DNA of 31,736 bases, taken from contig CAZEJK010000036.1 in assembly GCA_964512045.1 (NCBI GenBank), positions 1-31,736 of the forward strand. The letters run 5' to 3'. A program made the position numbers and the translations under genes. The stretch is from CAZEJK01 sp964512045. GTDB taxonomy: Bacteria > Acidobacteriota > Thermoanaerobaculia > Thermoanaerobaculales > Sulfomarinibacteraceae. The notes beneath the pieces were generated by a model. The model saw only the letters and a program-made list of their open reading frames with translations. It had not been told where the DNA came from and searched no databases. Below, one piece after another: positions 17,819-24,912 of the stretch (positions are counted from its first letter, which is position 1; the number at the start of each line of letters is the position of its first letter).

Positions 17819-18592
17819 CTGCTTTGCTGCTTCCCACAACTGATCGAGCTCGGCCAGAGAGTGCTCGCCCATCGGACGTCCAGATGCCGCCGCAGCCTCC
17901 TCCACCTGACGGAACCGTCGTTGGAACTTCTCGTTGGTGCCCTGCAACGCCGTCTCCGGCTCCACACCCAGATGGCGGGCCAGGTTCGCCATGACGAACA
18001 GCACGTCACCGAGCTCCTGGCGGACCTTCTCGAGATCGCCCTGACGGCCGTTGACCTCCTGGTCGAGCTCCTCGACCTCCTCGCGGAGCTTGGTCACCAC
18101 GTCCGCTGGACGGTCCCAGTCGAAGCCGACGGCAGCGGCCTTCTCGGTCATCCGAAACGCTTTGAGGAGCGCCGGTAACGCGTGCGGCACCCCGTCGAGC
18201 GCCGACCTGGGGACCTGGCTCCCCTTCTCCTCCCGCTTGATCTCCTCCCAGTTTCGCTTCACCTCACCGGAGCCGTTCACCTCACGCTCTGCAAACACGT
18301 GCGGGTGCCGACGGACGAGCTTGTCGGAGATGCGCGTGCACACCTCGTCGACATCGAACCAGGAGCGCTCGCGGCCGATCCGAGCCATGAACACGATCTG
18401 CAGGAGAAGATCGCCGAGCTCCTCGCACAGATCGTCGCCGTCGCCTGCCTGCGCCGCCTCCACCACCTCGTACGCCTCCTCGAGGAGGAAGCCCTGCAAG
18501 CTCTCCAACGTCTGCTCACGGTCCCACGGGCACCCGCCCGGATCCCGCAGCCGGTCCATGATCGCCACTAGTCGGTCGAATGCTGCTGACAT
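17810..18592 (-). CDS. mazG: Nucleoside triphosphate pyrophosphohydrolase
   Basis: This 260-residue cytoplasmic enzyme hydrolyses (d)NTPs to monophosphates and pyrophosphate, acting in nucleotide pool cleaning and ppGpp control. It has two tandem MazG domains. The N-terminal one contains GGCPWDREQTLESL and EEAYEVVEA...CEELGDLLLQIVF, with the EExxE and ExxD metal ligands. The second contains EEVEELDQEV...RQELGDVLFVMANLAR. GFDWDRPADV links them, as in E. coli MazG, and length matches. There is no Shine-Dalgarno sequence; TAGAAT ends 6 nt before the ATG, so the transcript is probably leaderless. Its end overlaps the flippase-like gene. Confidence 0.95.
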   Translation of the reverse strand: MSAAFDRLVAIMDRLRDPGGCPWDREQTLESLQGFLLEEAYEVVEAAQAGDGDDLCEELGDLLLQIVFMARIGRERSWFDVDEVCTRISDKLVRRHPHVFAEREVNGSGEVKRNWEEIKREEKGSQVPRSALDGVPHALPALLKAFRMTEKAAAVGFDWDRPADVVTKLREEVEELDQEVNGRQGDLEKVRQELGDVLFVMANLARHLGVEPETALQGTNEKFQRRFRQVEEAAAASGRPMGEHSLAELDQLWEAAKQSE

Positions 18593-18598
18593 GGCGCG

Positions 18599-18604
18599 AT
18601 TCTA
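18599..18604 (-). promoter_or_regulatory. mazG -10 element, leaderless
   Basis: On the minus strand TAGAAT (5 of 6 to TATAAT) ends 6 nt before the mazG ATG, placing the predicted transcript start at the A of ATG. The -35 is weak. Confidence 0.45.
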
Positions 18605-18647
18605 CCGCGGCCCGCGGCTCGGTCGCGCCATGCGTCGCGGGCTCCGT

Positions 18648-18676
18648 TTGACAACCTCGCGGCCCCTCAGTAGCGT
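18648..18676 (+). promoter_or_regulatory. Sigma70 promoter of the isomerase/mutT operon
   Basis: This is a consensus TTGACA (18648-18653), a 17-bp spacer and TAGCGT (18671-18676). The predicted start at 18683 coincides with the ATG of a short upstream ORF. Confidence 0.65.
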
Positions 18677-18682
18677 GACGTG

Positions 18683-18757
18683 ATGAACGGCGAGCTTCTC
18701 ATGGAGTGCGCACAACCGTTCCCGAACCGAGGACTCGCCGCAAGGAGCCGACTATGA
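18683..18757 (+). CDS. Possible leaderless leader peptide (24 residues)
   Basis: A 24-codon ORF begins at the predicted transcription start and reads MNGELLMECAQPFPNRGLAA before ending in four more residues (RSRL). Its TGA overlaps the ATG of the isomerase gene as ATGA (18754-18757). The isomerase gene also has its own AAGGAG inside this ORF. The peptide has no signal sequence and resembles nothing I know. Translation could keep the isomerase ribosome site open (coupling) or act as a regulatory leader. The ORF could also be chance in a 71-nt leader. Confidence 0.35.
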   Translation: MNGELLMECAQPFPNRGLAARSRL

Positions 18758-19764
18758 TGTCGCTGCCAACGAAGAGAGCTCTCGTCATGCTGCTCGCTGC
18801 ACTGGCTGCCGTGCCGACAGTGCTGCACGCTCAGACACACGGCGACGCAGCCGTGATGCGGATCAACGGCCAGACGGTGTACGCCGCCGAGTTCGCACTG
18901 GTGCTGGACAACATCATCGAGCAGTCTCGTCAGGCCGGACAGGAGCTGACGGCGCGGGAGGCGTTCCCAGCAGCGGTCAAGCGCGTCATCGAGCAGAAGC
19001 TCCTCTCCCAGGAGGCCCGCCGCCGGGGCCTGGAGCCGAACGAGGCCGCCGTTCAGGAAACCCTGAACGAGGTAATTGCCGAGGCCGGTGGCCGCGGCCC
19101 GTTCGCGAGCAGGCTCGCGCGAGTGGGGCACTCCCTCGAGCTGTTCGCGGAGTCGATGCGCGAGACCGACCTCGTGCAGCAGCTCGTCCAGCAACGGATC
19201 AAGCCATCGATCGAAGTCACAGACACGGAGGTTCGAGCGTACTGGCGAACCCATCCCGACCTGTTCTCTCACCCCGAGCAGCTCCGCCTGCGACAGATCC
19301 TGTGCCCCGCTACTGACGCTTCCGGCGCAGTCTCTCGGTCGGCAGCCACACAGTGTGCCGCGACTGCCCTCGAACGCATCGCCGCAGGGGAGCCGTTCGC
19401 CGTGGTGGCCCAGGAGCTTTCTCAGGGTCCCGCGGCGGATCTCGGTGGGGACCTCGGCTTCGTGGACCCTGCGCGGCTCCCGAGCGCCGTTGCCGAGGTC
19501 GCGTGGGGCCTCGAGCCGGGTGCCGTCTCCGAACCGATTACAACCGACGCCGGCGTGCACGTCATCACGGTGGACGCGCACCGTCCCGCCGGCGTCTCTC
19601 CTCTGGATGAGGTCCGTTCGCAGGTCGTCAGCCTCGTCCGCATCGAACGCTCCAGCGAAATCGTGGAGAGCCTGGTGGCGCAGCTGCGGGACCAGGCCGA
19701 GATCGAGTCGGTGGAGGACGCCCCGACCCTACCGGAGCTCCTCGGCGAGAGCGATGGCTCCTGA
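18754..19764 (+). CDS. SurA/PpiC-like secreted peptidyl-prolyl isomerase
   Basis: This 336-residue protein has a signal peptide (ALVMLLAALAAVPTVLHA, cleavage near residue 26). A SurA-N-like helical region follows (NGQTVYAAEFALVLDNIIEQ onward), then one parvulin domain (about 185-285: LRLRQILCP, GEPFAVVAQELS, GGDLGFVDPARL, ITTDAGVHVITVD). It should help fold outer-membrane or periplasmic proteins by isomerising prolyl bonds. Residues 19-45 of the mature part lack a lipobox, so it is free in the periplasm. AAGGAG lies 6 nt before the first of two ATGs. The mutT-like gene overlaps its end by 11 nt, so the two are cotranscribed. Confidence 0.9.
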   Translation: MMSLPTKRALVMLLAALAAVPTVLHAQTHGDAAVMRINGQTVYAAEFALVLDNIIEQSRQAGQELTAREAFPAAVKRVIEQKLLSQEARRRGLEPNEAAVQETLNEVIAEAGGRGPFASRLARVGHSLELFAESMRETDLVQQLVQQRIKPSIEVTDTEVRAYWRTHPDLFSHPEQLRLRQILCPATDASGAVSRSAATQCAATALERIAAGEPFAVVAQELSQGPAADLGGDLGFVDPARLPSAVAEVAWGLEPGAVSEPITTDAGVHVITVDAHRPAGVSPLDEVRSQVVSLVRIERSSEIVESLVAQLRDQAEIESVEDAPTLPELLGESDGS

Positions 19765-20281
19765 GGGGAGAGCGGATACGACCGCTGTCGGCTGGACCGT
19801 GGTGGTGGCCGCGGTCATCCGCGATACCGACCGCCGGATCCTGCTGACCACCCGTCCCGACGGCCGGCACATGGCTGGTCTCTGGGAGTTCCCGGGTGGC
19901 AAGGCACGAGCGGGAGAACGGCTCGAGCAGGCGTTGATCCGAGAGCTGGCGGAGGAGCTCGGCGTCACGGTCCGCGTGGACGCACCACTCACCTTCGCCA
20001 CCCACGAGGATCGCGAGCGCCGCATCCTCCTCCTCTTCTACGCAGCGTCATTGACAGCCGGCACACCACGACCATTGGAGGGTCAGCAGATCGCATGGGT
20101 GGAGCCCCATCGGATCGCGGAGTACCCCACGCCACCGGCGGACGCTCAGCTCGTGGCTCAGCTCGCCAGCGGTGCCGACCTCAGGCTGAAGCCAGAAACG
20201 GATCCGTCAGCCCGCGCGCCTTCGCGCCGGTCAGGGCCAGCCGCATCACCTTGTTCAGGTGATCCTTCTCCGCAGCGATAA
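19754..20281 (+). CDS. MutT-type Nudix hydrolase (8-oxo-dGTP diphosphatase-like)
   Basis: This 175-residue protein has an intact Nudix box at 49-71 (G-x5-E55-x7-R63-E64-L-x-E67-E68-x-G-V) inside FPGGKARAGERLEQALIREL and the following residues. The start of the fold (VVVAAVIRDTDRRILLTTRP, then GLWEFPGG) is that of MutT, which removes 8-oxo-dGTP from the nucleotide pool. The ATG at 19754 overlaps the end of the isomerase gene. A later start is possible, but none has a better ribosome site. The last 34 codons, a Ser/Pro/Arg-rich tail, lie antisense to the coding end of the ferritin-like gene, so the tail is probably dispensable. Confidence 0.88.
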   Translation: MAPEGRADTTAVGWTVVVAAVIRDTDRRILLTTRPDGRHMAGLWEFPGGKARAGERLEQALIRELAEELGVTVRVDAPLTFATHEDRERRILLLFYAASLTAGTPRPLEGQQIAWVEPHRIAEYPTPPADAQLVAQLASGADLRLKPETDPSARAPSRRSGPAASPCSGDPSPQR

Positions 20282-20693
20282 TCTCATCCAGAACCTCGCT
20301 GCCACCGAGGATCTCCCGCATGGCGTGATAGTACAGCAGGGTAGAGCGCTCCAGCTCCATCGCCCGGGCGAGGGCGTCGTCGCGGGTCTTCATCTCCTCG
20401 ACCTTGTTCAGGACGTCGTAGTTGCCGTTGAAGAGCTCCGCCACCACCAGAGACCGCAGCGTCTCCTTGTCACCCTCGCTGAGCTCGCCTCGCTGGCCCT
20501 CCGGAAGCTTCTTGGCGAGCATCTTGAACTGCATCTCGTGGATCTCCTCGTCGCGCGCGAGGATCGTGAACAGCTCCGTCAGCTCCTCGTCACCGGAGTG
20601 TTTCGCCGCCATCCGATCGTAGAACTTCGCACCGTTCTGCTCGGTGAGGACCGCAAACTCCAGCGCCTTCTCGAGAGTCAGGTTCTCAATCAT
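20181..20693 (-). CDS. Ferritin-like/rubrerythrin-type diiron protein
   Basis: This is a 170-residue four-helix-bundle protein with the repeated iron ligands of the ferritin-like family: Glu18 (LTEQNGAKFY), E49-x-x-H52 (RDEEIHEMQF), a glutamate of MELERS near 113-115, and E142-x-x-H145 (AEKDHLNKV). It lacks the rubredoxin CxxC domain, so it is a rubrerythrin-like diiron protein rather than a full rubrerythrin. The role is likely peroxide reduction or iron handling. GGAGGAG lies just before the ATG. The 3' end overlaps the mutT-like gene by 101 bp on the opposite strand. Confidence 0.88.
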   Translation of the reverse strand: MIENLTLEKALEFAVLTEQNGAKFYDRMAAKHSGDEELTELFTILARDEEIHEMQFKMLAKKLPEGQRGELSEGDKETLRSLVVAELFNGNYDVLNKVEEMKTRDDALARAMELERSTLLYYHAMREILGGSEVLDEIIAAEKDHLNKVMRLALTGAKARGLTDPFLASA

Positions 20694-20714
20694 CGTCTCC
20701 TCCAGTCGTGCCCC

Positions 20715-20743
20715 AGTGTAGCGCGCCGGTCAGACCGCACCAA
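20715..20743 (-). promoter_or_regulatory. Promoter of the ferritin-like gene
   Basis: On the minus strand TTGGTG and TACACT are separated by 17 bp. The predicted start near 20708 leaves a short leader holding the ribosome site. Confidence 0.5.
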
Positions 20744-20748
20744 AGGGC

Positions 20749-20765
20749 GTGCACCGGCAGTGCAC
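20749..20765. promoter_or_regulatory. GTGCAC-N5-GTGCAC palindromic site
   Basis: Two GTGCAC palindromes flank CGGCA, giving a 17-bp inverted repeat. It begins 6 bp upstream of the -35 of the ferritin-like gene. It is a candidate regulator site; the protein is unknown. Confidence 0.4.
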
Positions 20766-20825
20766 ATCGGGGAAGGCCGGACGAGCCACATCCAACGGCC
20801 GGCACCCGCCAGCTCGATCCGAACA

Positions 20826-20852
20826 CCACGGTCGCGGGATGAACGACCGTGG
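20826..20852. terminator. Perfect hairpin downstream of the yge-like operon
   Basis: CCACGGTCG and CGACCGTGG form a 9-bp perfect stem with a 9-nt loop, about 40 nt beyond the stop of the minus-strand PLP enzyme. It lacks a T run. It could be a terminator or a regulator site. Confidence 0.45.
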
Positions 20853-20893
20853 AGTGCGCCCAAAGCGCTCTGAACGTCCGTTGCGGCGGATGC

Positions 20894-22156
20894 CTACCGT
20901 GCTTCGGAGTTGGGGTCCCACGATTCGAGACGTGCCCGCACGGCATCCAGGTTCGGGGCCACGGGCTCCGGAATCGTGACGCCCTGCTCGGCCGCCGGAA
21001 CATCCTTCAGACCGGTACCGGTGATCAGCAGGACAACCCGTTCGTCGCGATCCACAAGCCCGCGTTCCAGCGCCCGCTCGCAGCCGGCCAGGGCCGCTGC
21101 AGCAGCCGGCTCCGCGAACACCCCGGTCGCTGCCGCCAACCGCCCGATCGACCGAACGATCTCCTCGTCGGAAACCGTCACCGCCGACCCGCCCGTGCTC
21201 CGCACGGCCTGCAGCGCCAGCACACCACCGCGGGGCGCCTCCACCACCAGGCTATCGGCTACGCTCGCGGCACCCTGGTGCGGCCGCGGCACCGCCTCCC
21301 CGGCGCCCAGAGCTGCGGCGATCGCAGCCGAGCCCTCCGGCTGGACCACCACCAGGCGCGGCTCCGAAGGGATGAGTCCAGCGCGGCAGGCGTCCCGGAA
21401 CCCTTTGGCTACACCGGAGCAGATCACCCCGTCGCCGGCGGTCAGCACCACCACATCCGGCACCTGTGGAGCCACCTGCCGCGCGATCTCCAGCGCCACC
21501 GTCTTCTTGCCCTCTGTGGTGAACGGGTTCAGCGCGGTGTTGCGGGTGTACCAGCCGAGCTCGCGGGACGCCACCATCGACAGCTCGAAGGCGTCGTCGT
21601 ACGAACCGTCCACCACCACGAGCTGGGCGCCGTAGGCCGCGATCTGCACCAGCTTGGCCCTGGGCGCACCAGCGGGGACCAGGACAACGGTGCGCAGACC
21701 GGCGGAGGCCGCAACTGCGGCCAGTGCCGTGGCCGCATTGCCGGTGGAGGCGGTGGCCACAACCCGCTTGCCGTACTCGAGCGCCTTCGCCACCACCAGC
21801 GCCGAGGCACGGTCCTTTGTCGAGCCGGACGGGTTGCGGGTGTCGTCCTTCAGCCAGAGCCGTGGCAGCCCGAGCTTGCTGCGCAGCCGCGGCACCTCGA
21901 GCAGCGGCGTTCCGCCGACCGCCAGCGGTGGCCAGAGGCTCGAGTCAGCGATCGGCAGAAACGGTTGGACCGCCTCCGGCGCGGTCAGCGGCGCGTCCGG
22001 CCATCGCTCCGGAAGCGCCTCCAGCTCCACCTCGAGGAGGCCGCGCAGCACGCCGCCGGGCGCCTGCTCGCCGGCGCACCGCTCGCACAGCAGACGCTCC
22101 GGCGCCTCCGGCCAGCTGGCGCCGCACTCACAGCAGCGGAGCGTGAAACCGGCCAT
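20894..22156 (-). CDS. Threonine-synthase-like PLP enzyme with zinc ribbon
   Basis: This encodes 420 residues. The N-terminus has a four-cysteine zinc ribbon (C8-x2-C11, C24-x2-C27). The rest is a fold-type II PLP enzyme: the Schiff-base lysine is probably K114 in NPSGSTKDRASAL, substrate/phosphate binding is in ATASTGNAATAL, and PLP contacts are in TAGDGVICSGVAKG and near LLITGTGLKD. The overall plan is that of threonine synthase, but threonine-dehydratase-like or diaminopropionate-lyase-like activity is as likely here. It follows the YgeW-like gene directly: GTG at 22168 overlaps its TGA, and ATG at 22156 is the alternative chosen here. In E. coli the matching place holds YgeX, a diaminopropionate ammonia-lyase of the same fold. 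I infer a role on a similar diamino acid intermediate. Confidence 0.85.
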   Translation of the reverse strand: MAGFTLRCCECGASWPEAPERLLCERCAGEQAPGGVLRGLLEVELEALPERWPDAPLTAPEAVQPFLPIADSSLWPPLAVGGTPLLEVPRLRSKLGLPRLWLKDDTRNPSGSTKDRASALVVAKALEYGKRVVATASTGNAATALAAVAASAGLRTVVLVPAGAPRAKLVQIAAYGAQLVVVDGSYDDAFELSMVASRELGWYTRNTALNPFTTEGKKTVALEIARQVAPQVPDVVVLTAGDGVICSGVAKGFRDACRAGLIPSEPRLVVVQPEGSAAIAAALGAGEAVPRPHQGAASVADSLVVEAPRGGVLALQAVRSTGGSAVTVSDEEIVRSIGRLAAATGVFAEPAAAAALAGCERALERGLVDRDERVVLLITGTGLKDVPAAEQGVTIPEPVAPNLDAVRARLESWDPNSEAR

Positions 22157-22164
22157 GACTGGCT

Positions 22165-23139
22165 TCACATCGTCAGCGCCATCAGCGCCTTCTGCACGTG
22201 CAGGCGGTTCTCCGCCTGGTCGTACACCACCGACTGCGGACCGTCGATCACCTCGTCGGTCACCTCGCGACCGCGGTCGGCCGGCAGCGGGTGCATGTAC
22301 AGCATATGGTCTCGGCCAAGTGCCATCCGCTCGGCGTCACACCGCCAGCTGGGGTACTTCCCGATCAGCTCAAGGCCCTGGTCCACATCAGTGGTGGTCA
22401 TCAGCGGCCCCCACGACTTCGGGATGACCACGTCCGCGTCCTCGAACGCATCCTCGAAACGGTCGGTGATCTCGAACGAGGCGCCGGCTGCGGCCGCGTT
22501 GGCCCTGGCCTGCTCCTCGATCTCGGGCATCAGGCGGAACTCCGGGGGGTAGGCCAGGGTCACGTCGATCCCGAACCGCGGCATCATCAGGATCAGGCTC
22601 TGCGGAACCGACAGCGGCCGCACGTAGTTCGGGGCGGAGGTCCACGCCACGCCAAGCTTCAGACCCCGTGGCGAGCCGAGCTTCTCGGTGATTGTCAGGT
22701 AGTCGGCGAGGATCTGGCACGGGTGGTACACGTCATCTTGCATCGAGATGACGGGAACCGAAGCGTACGACGCCAGCTCGTTCAGGTACGGGTTGCCCTC
22801 CCCGAACGTGCAGTGACGCACCGCGATCGCCTCACCGTAACGGCTGAGCACGTTGGCGGTGTCGCGGGCGTTCTCGCCGTGGGAGATCTGCGTCGTGCTC
22901 GGCGACAGGAAGATCCCGTGGCCACCGAGCTGCGTGATGCCGGTCTCGAACGAGTTGCGAGTTCGCGTCGACGAGTCGAAAAACAGCATGTACAGAGTCT
23001 TCGCCTCGAGCAGCGGCGTCGGCCGGCCCGTCGCCCTGGCGAGCTTGAGCTCACGCGCCAGTGCGAAGATCGTCTCCAGCTCCTCGGTGGTCCAGTCCTG
23101 GGTCGAGATGAAGTCGCGGCCTTTCATCTGTGTCTGCAT
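22165..23139 (-). CDS. ygeW: Knotted carbamoyltransferase, YgeW-like
   Basis: This 324-residue relative of ornithine carbamoyltransferase has STRTR (57-61) for carbamoyl phosphate, HPCQ (139-142) in place of HPTQ, the proline-rich YVRPLSVPQ (172-180) and HPLPADRG (283-290). The RPLSVPQ loop is the mark of knotted transcarbamylases (YgeW, acetyl- and succinylornithine types), and the following RFGIDVTLAYP also matches YgeW. It lies between the YgeY-type hydrolase and a PLP enzyme. In E. coli YgeW is linked to anaerobic purine degradation, where it is thought to release carbamoyl phosphate from a carbamoylated diamino acid. GAGG lies a few nt before the ATG. The acetylornithine-type alternative is less likely in this context. 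Confidence 0.82.
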   Translation of the reverse strand: MQTQMKGRDFISTQDWTTEELETIFALARELKLARATGRPTPLLEAKTLYMLFFDSSTRTRNSFETGITQLGGHGIFLSPSTTQISHGENARDTANVLSRYGEAIAVRHCTFGEGNPYLNELASYASVPVISMQDDVYHPCQILADYLTITEKLGSPRGLKLGVAWTSAPNYVRPLSVPQSLILMMPRFGIDVTLAYPPEFRLMPEIEEQARANAAAAGASFEITDRFEDAFEDADVVIPKSWGPLMTTTDVDQGLELIGKYPSWRCDAERMALGRDHMLYMHPLPADRGREVTDEVIDGPQSVVYDQAENRLHVQKALMALTM

Positions 23140-23168
23140 GGTGTCCTCTGCTCCCGATGTTGTGGTGC

Positions 23169-24380
23169 TCACGCGCCATCGCGCGGCCACGTGGCGGCAA
23201 GGCGTTGGGGGATGACGCTGTACACGGCAGCCGCACGAACCAGCTCGTCGACGGCCACCCGTTCGTCGGTGGTGTGGGCCAGCTCTTCCCGGCCCGGGGC
23301 GAACCCGACGGACGGGATTCCGAGGCGCCCCATCGTGGCCACCCCGTTGGTGGAGAACGACCACCGCGACACGGCCGGGGGCCGCTCCTGGACAGCTTCG
23401 ACAGCCGCCACGACGCCGGAGACCAGCGGGTGGTCCTCGGCGAGGACCCAGCTCGGGAAGTACTGCTCCTGACGCACCGTTTCGCCGGTCCAGCTCACGC
23501 CCTCCCAGTCCAGCACGCGCACCTCGGCATCACCCAGGCTGGGCAGCGCCTGCACCTCGGCGAGCGCCGACTCGCGAGTTTCGCCCGCCGTCAGCCGACG
23601 GTCGAGGTAGATGATAGCGCGGTCGGGCACGGCGTTCAGCGATGGCGTCGAGCACTCGAGATGCGACACGATGATCGAGCCCGATCCCAGGAACGGATCG
23701 TGCGCCAGCCGCGTGTTGAGCGCCTCCACCTCAAAGATGATCGGCGCCATCCGGTACAGCGCGTTGATCCCACGCTCGGCATGGGCGCCGTGCGCCGATC
23801 GGCCGCGGGTGGTGATGGTCATCGACATCCTGCCGCGGTGACCACGATAGACGTCCATGTTGGTGGGCTCACCGAGCACCACCGCGTCCGGTCGTAGCCC
23901 TTCGTGGGAGGCGAGGTCGAGCATGCACAGCCCGTCGCAGGCCTCCTCCATCACCGAGGCCGAGAGCCACAGTGTGACGCCTTCGAGCCAGCCGTTGTCG
24001 CGCGCGATCTGGGCGCCGTACGCCATCGCCGCAATCGCCGGCAGCTCGTCCACCGATCCGCGACCGAGCACGTGACCGTCTGACATCGGCGGCGTGAACG
24101 GATCGTGCGGCCACGCCTCGGGGTCGCCAACGCCCACACAGTCGATGTGCCCGTCCATCAGCACCGTCAGCGGACCGTTGCCGACCCGGGCCAGCACCGT
24201 ACCGAGACGATCGAAGTGCACGTCCTCGAGCCCCAGACGCCGGTACTCCTCGGCCACGCGCTCGCAGCGCGCTCGCTCCTCGCAGCTCTCCGCCGGGATC
24301 GCGATCATGTCGCGCAGGAACTGGACGAGGTCACGCTCCACCCGTTGCGCTGCGCTCAGCGCCACCGTTCCATCTGCCAT
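23169..24380 (-). CDS. ygeY: YgeY-family M20 metallohydrolase
   Basis: This encodes 403 residues, the length I recall for E. coli YgeY. It belongs to the M20 (ArgE/DapE) fold: MDGHIDCVGVGD (H78, D80), GRGSVDELPA (bridging D111), catalytic E145-E146 in VMEEACDG, E171 in LGEPTNMDVYRGHRGR, and the C-terminal FSTNGVATMGRLGIPSVGF followed by AHTTDER with the last zinc ligand. FLRDMIAIPAESCEE and SWTGETVRQEQYFPSW are very close to YgeY as I remember it. The family is annotated as selenium-metabolism-linked; the window shows no selenium genes. It likely cleaves an amide or carbamoyl bond in a purine-derived intermediate. GAGGGAG precedes the ATG. Next gene starts after 29 nt. Confidence 0.9.
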   Translation of the reverse strand: MADGTVALSAAQRVERDLVQFLRDMIAIPAESCEERARCERVAEEYRRLGLEDVHFDRLGTVLARVGNGPLTVLMDGHIDCVGVGDPEAWPHDPFTPPMSDGHVLGRGSVDELPAIAAMAYGAQIARDNGWLEGVTLWLSASVMEEACDGLCMLDLASHEGLRPDAVVLGEPTNMDVYRGHRGRMSMTITTRGRSAHGAHAERGINALYRMAPIIFEVEALNTRLAHDPFLGSGSIIVSHLECSTPSLNAVPDRAIIYLDRRLTAGETRESALAEVQALPSLGDAEVRVLDWEGVSWTGETVRQEQYFPSWVLAEDHPLVSGVVAAVEAVQERPPAVSRWSFSTNGVATMGRLGIPSVGFAPGREELAHTTDERVAVDELVRAAAVYSVIPQRLAATWPRDGA

Positions 24381-24391
24381 GGCACACTCCC

Positions 24392-24667
24392 TCAGCCGAA
24401 CGTGTAGTGCTTGCGCACCGGCTCGGAGATGATCCAGGTACACTCCAGCCCCTCGTGGAAGACCACAAGATCGCCAGCGCCGAGCTCCACCGCCTCGCCA
24501 CCTCCGGCCGGCTCCACCCGGACCTGACCCTCGAGCAGGTAGCAGGTCTCCTGGACGTCGTAGCTCCACGGGAAGCTCGACACCTCCTTGGCCCAGATCG
24601 GCCAGCTGAGCACACCCAGCTCCTCGAGCCGCTCCTTCGACGGCGAACGCTCCACACTGATCTCCAT
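24392..24667 (-). CDS. Small cupin-domain protein
   Basis: This is a 91-residue single-cupin protein of the Cupin_3/DUF861 kind. SYDVQETCYLLEGQVRVEP forms the first cupin motif and GDLVVFHEGLECTW the second. The usual metal-binding histidines are only partly present. Ureidoglycine-handling and ethanolamine-use cupins look similar. It is first in the operon with the YgeY-type gene 11 nt downstream, which suggests a role with a purine-derived intermediate, either as a metal-dependent isomerase/hydrolase or as a sensor. GAGGAGG lies 8 nt before the ATG. Confidence 0.85.
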   Translation of the reverse strand: MEISVERSPSKERLEELGVLSWPIWAKEVSSFPWSYDVQETCYLLEGQVRVEPAGGGEAVELGAGDLVVFHEGLECTWIISEPVRKHYTFG

Positions 24668-24694
24668 CGCGCATGCCTCCTCTCGTGCCCCGGC

Positions 24695-24723
24695 ATTGTC
24701 GTCCTGTCCCGGCGCTGAGACAA
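24695..24723 (-). promoter_or_regulatory. Promoter of the cupin-ygeY-ygeW operon
   Basis: On the minus strand TTGTCT lies 17 bp before GACAAT, and the leader then carries the GAGGAGG of the cupin gene. Nothing else is seen between here and the vapB promoter at 24878. Confidence 0.45.
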
Positions 24724-24877
24724 GCCCTGAGCATGACAATGTGCTCCAGCCCGCGATGCCGCTGCCAGGCGTTGTGAAGCCTACGAGGCGCAGGCTCTCA
24801 CAGACTCAGGGCCTCCCGATCCGACTGTCGCGGCTCCCTCCAATACCGGGGACCTCGGTGGATGATCCGCCACTCGC

Positions 24878-24906
24878 TTGCCGAGAAGCACGGTTCCACA
24901 TATCCT
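24878..24906 (+). promoter_or_regulatory. vapBC promoter, leaderless
   Basis: TTGCCG (24878-24883), a 17-bp spacer and TATCCT (24901-24906) predict a transcript start at 24913, the A of the vapB ATG. No Shine-Dalgarno sequence is present. Confidence 0.5.
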
Positions 24907-24912
24907 GTGTTT

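Noticed and set aside
20894..24667. Selenoprotein or in-frame UGA readthrough in the yge-like operon
   Set aside because: The frames end normally and no in-frame TGA interrupts any motif. The selenium link is only a family label.
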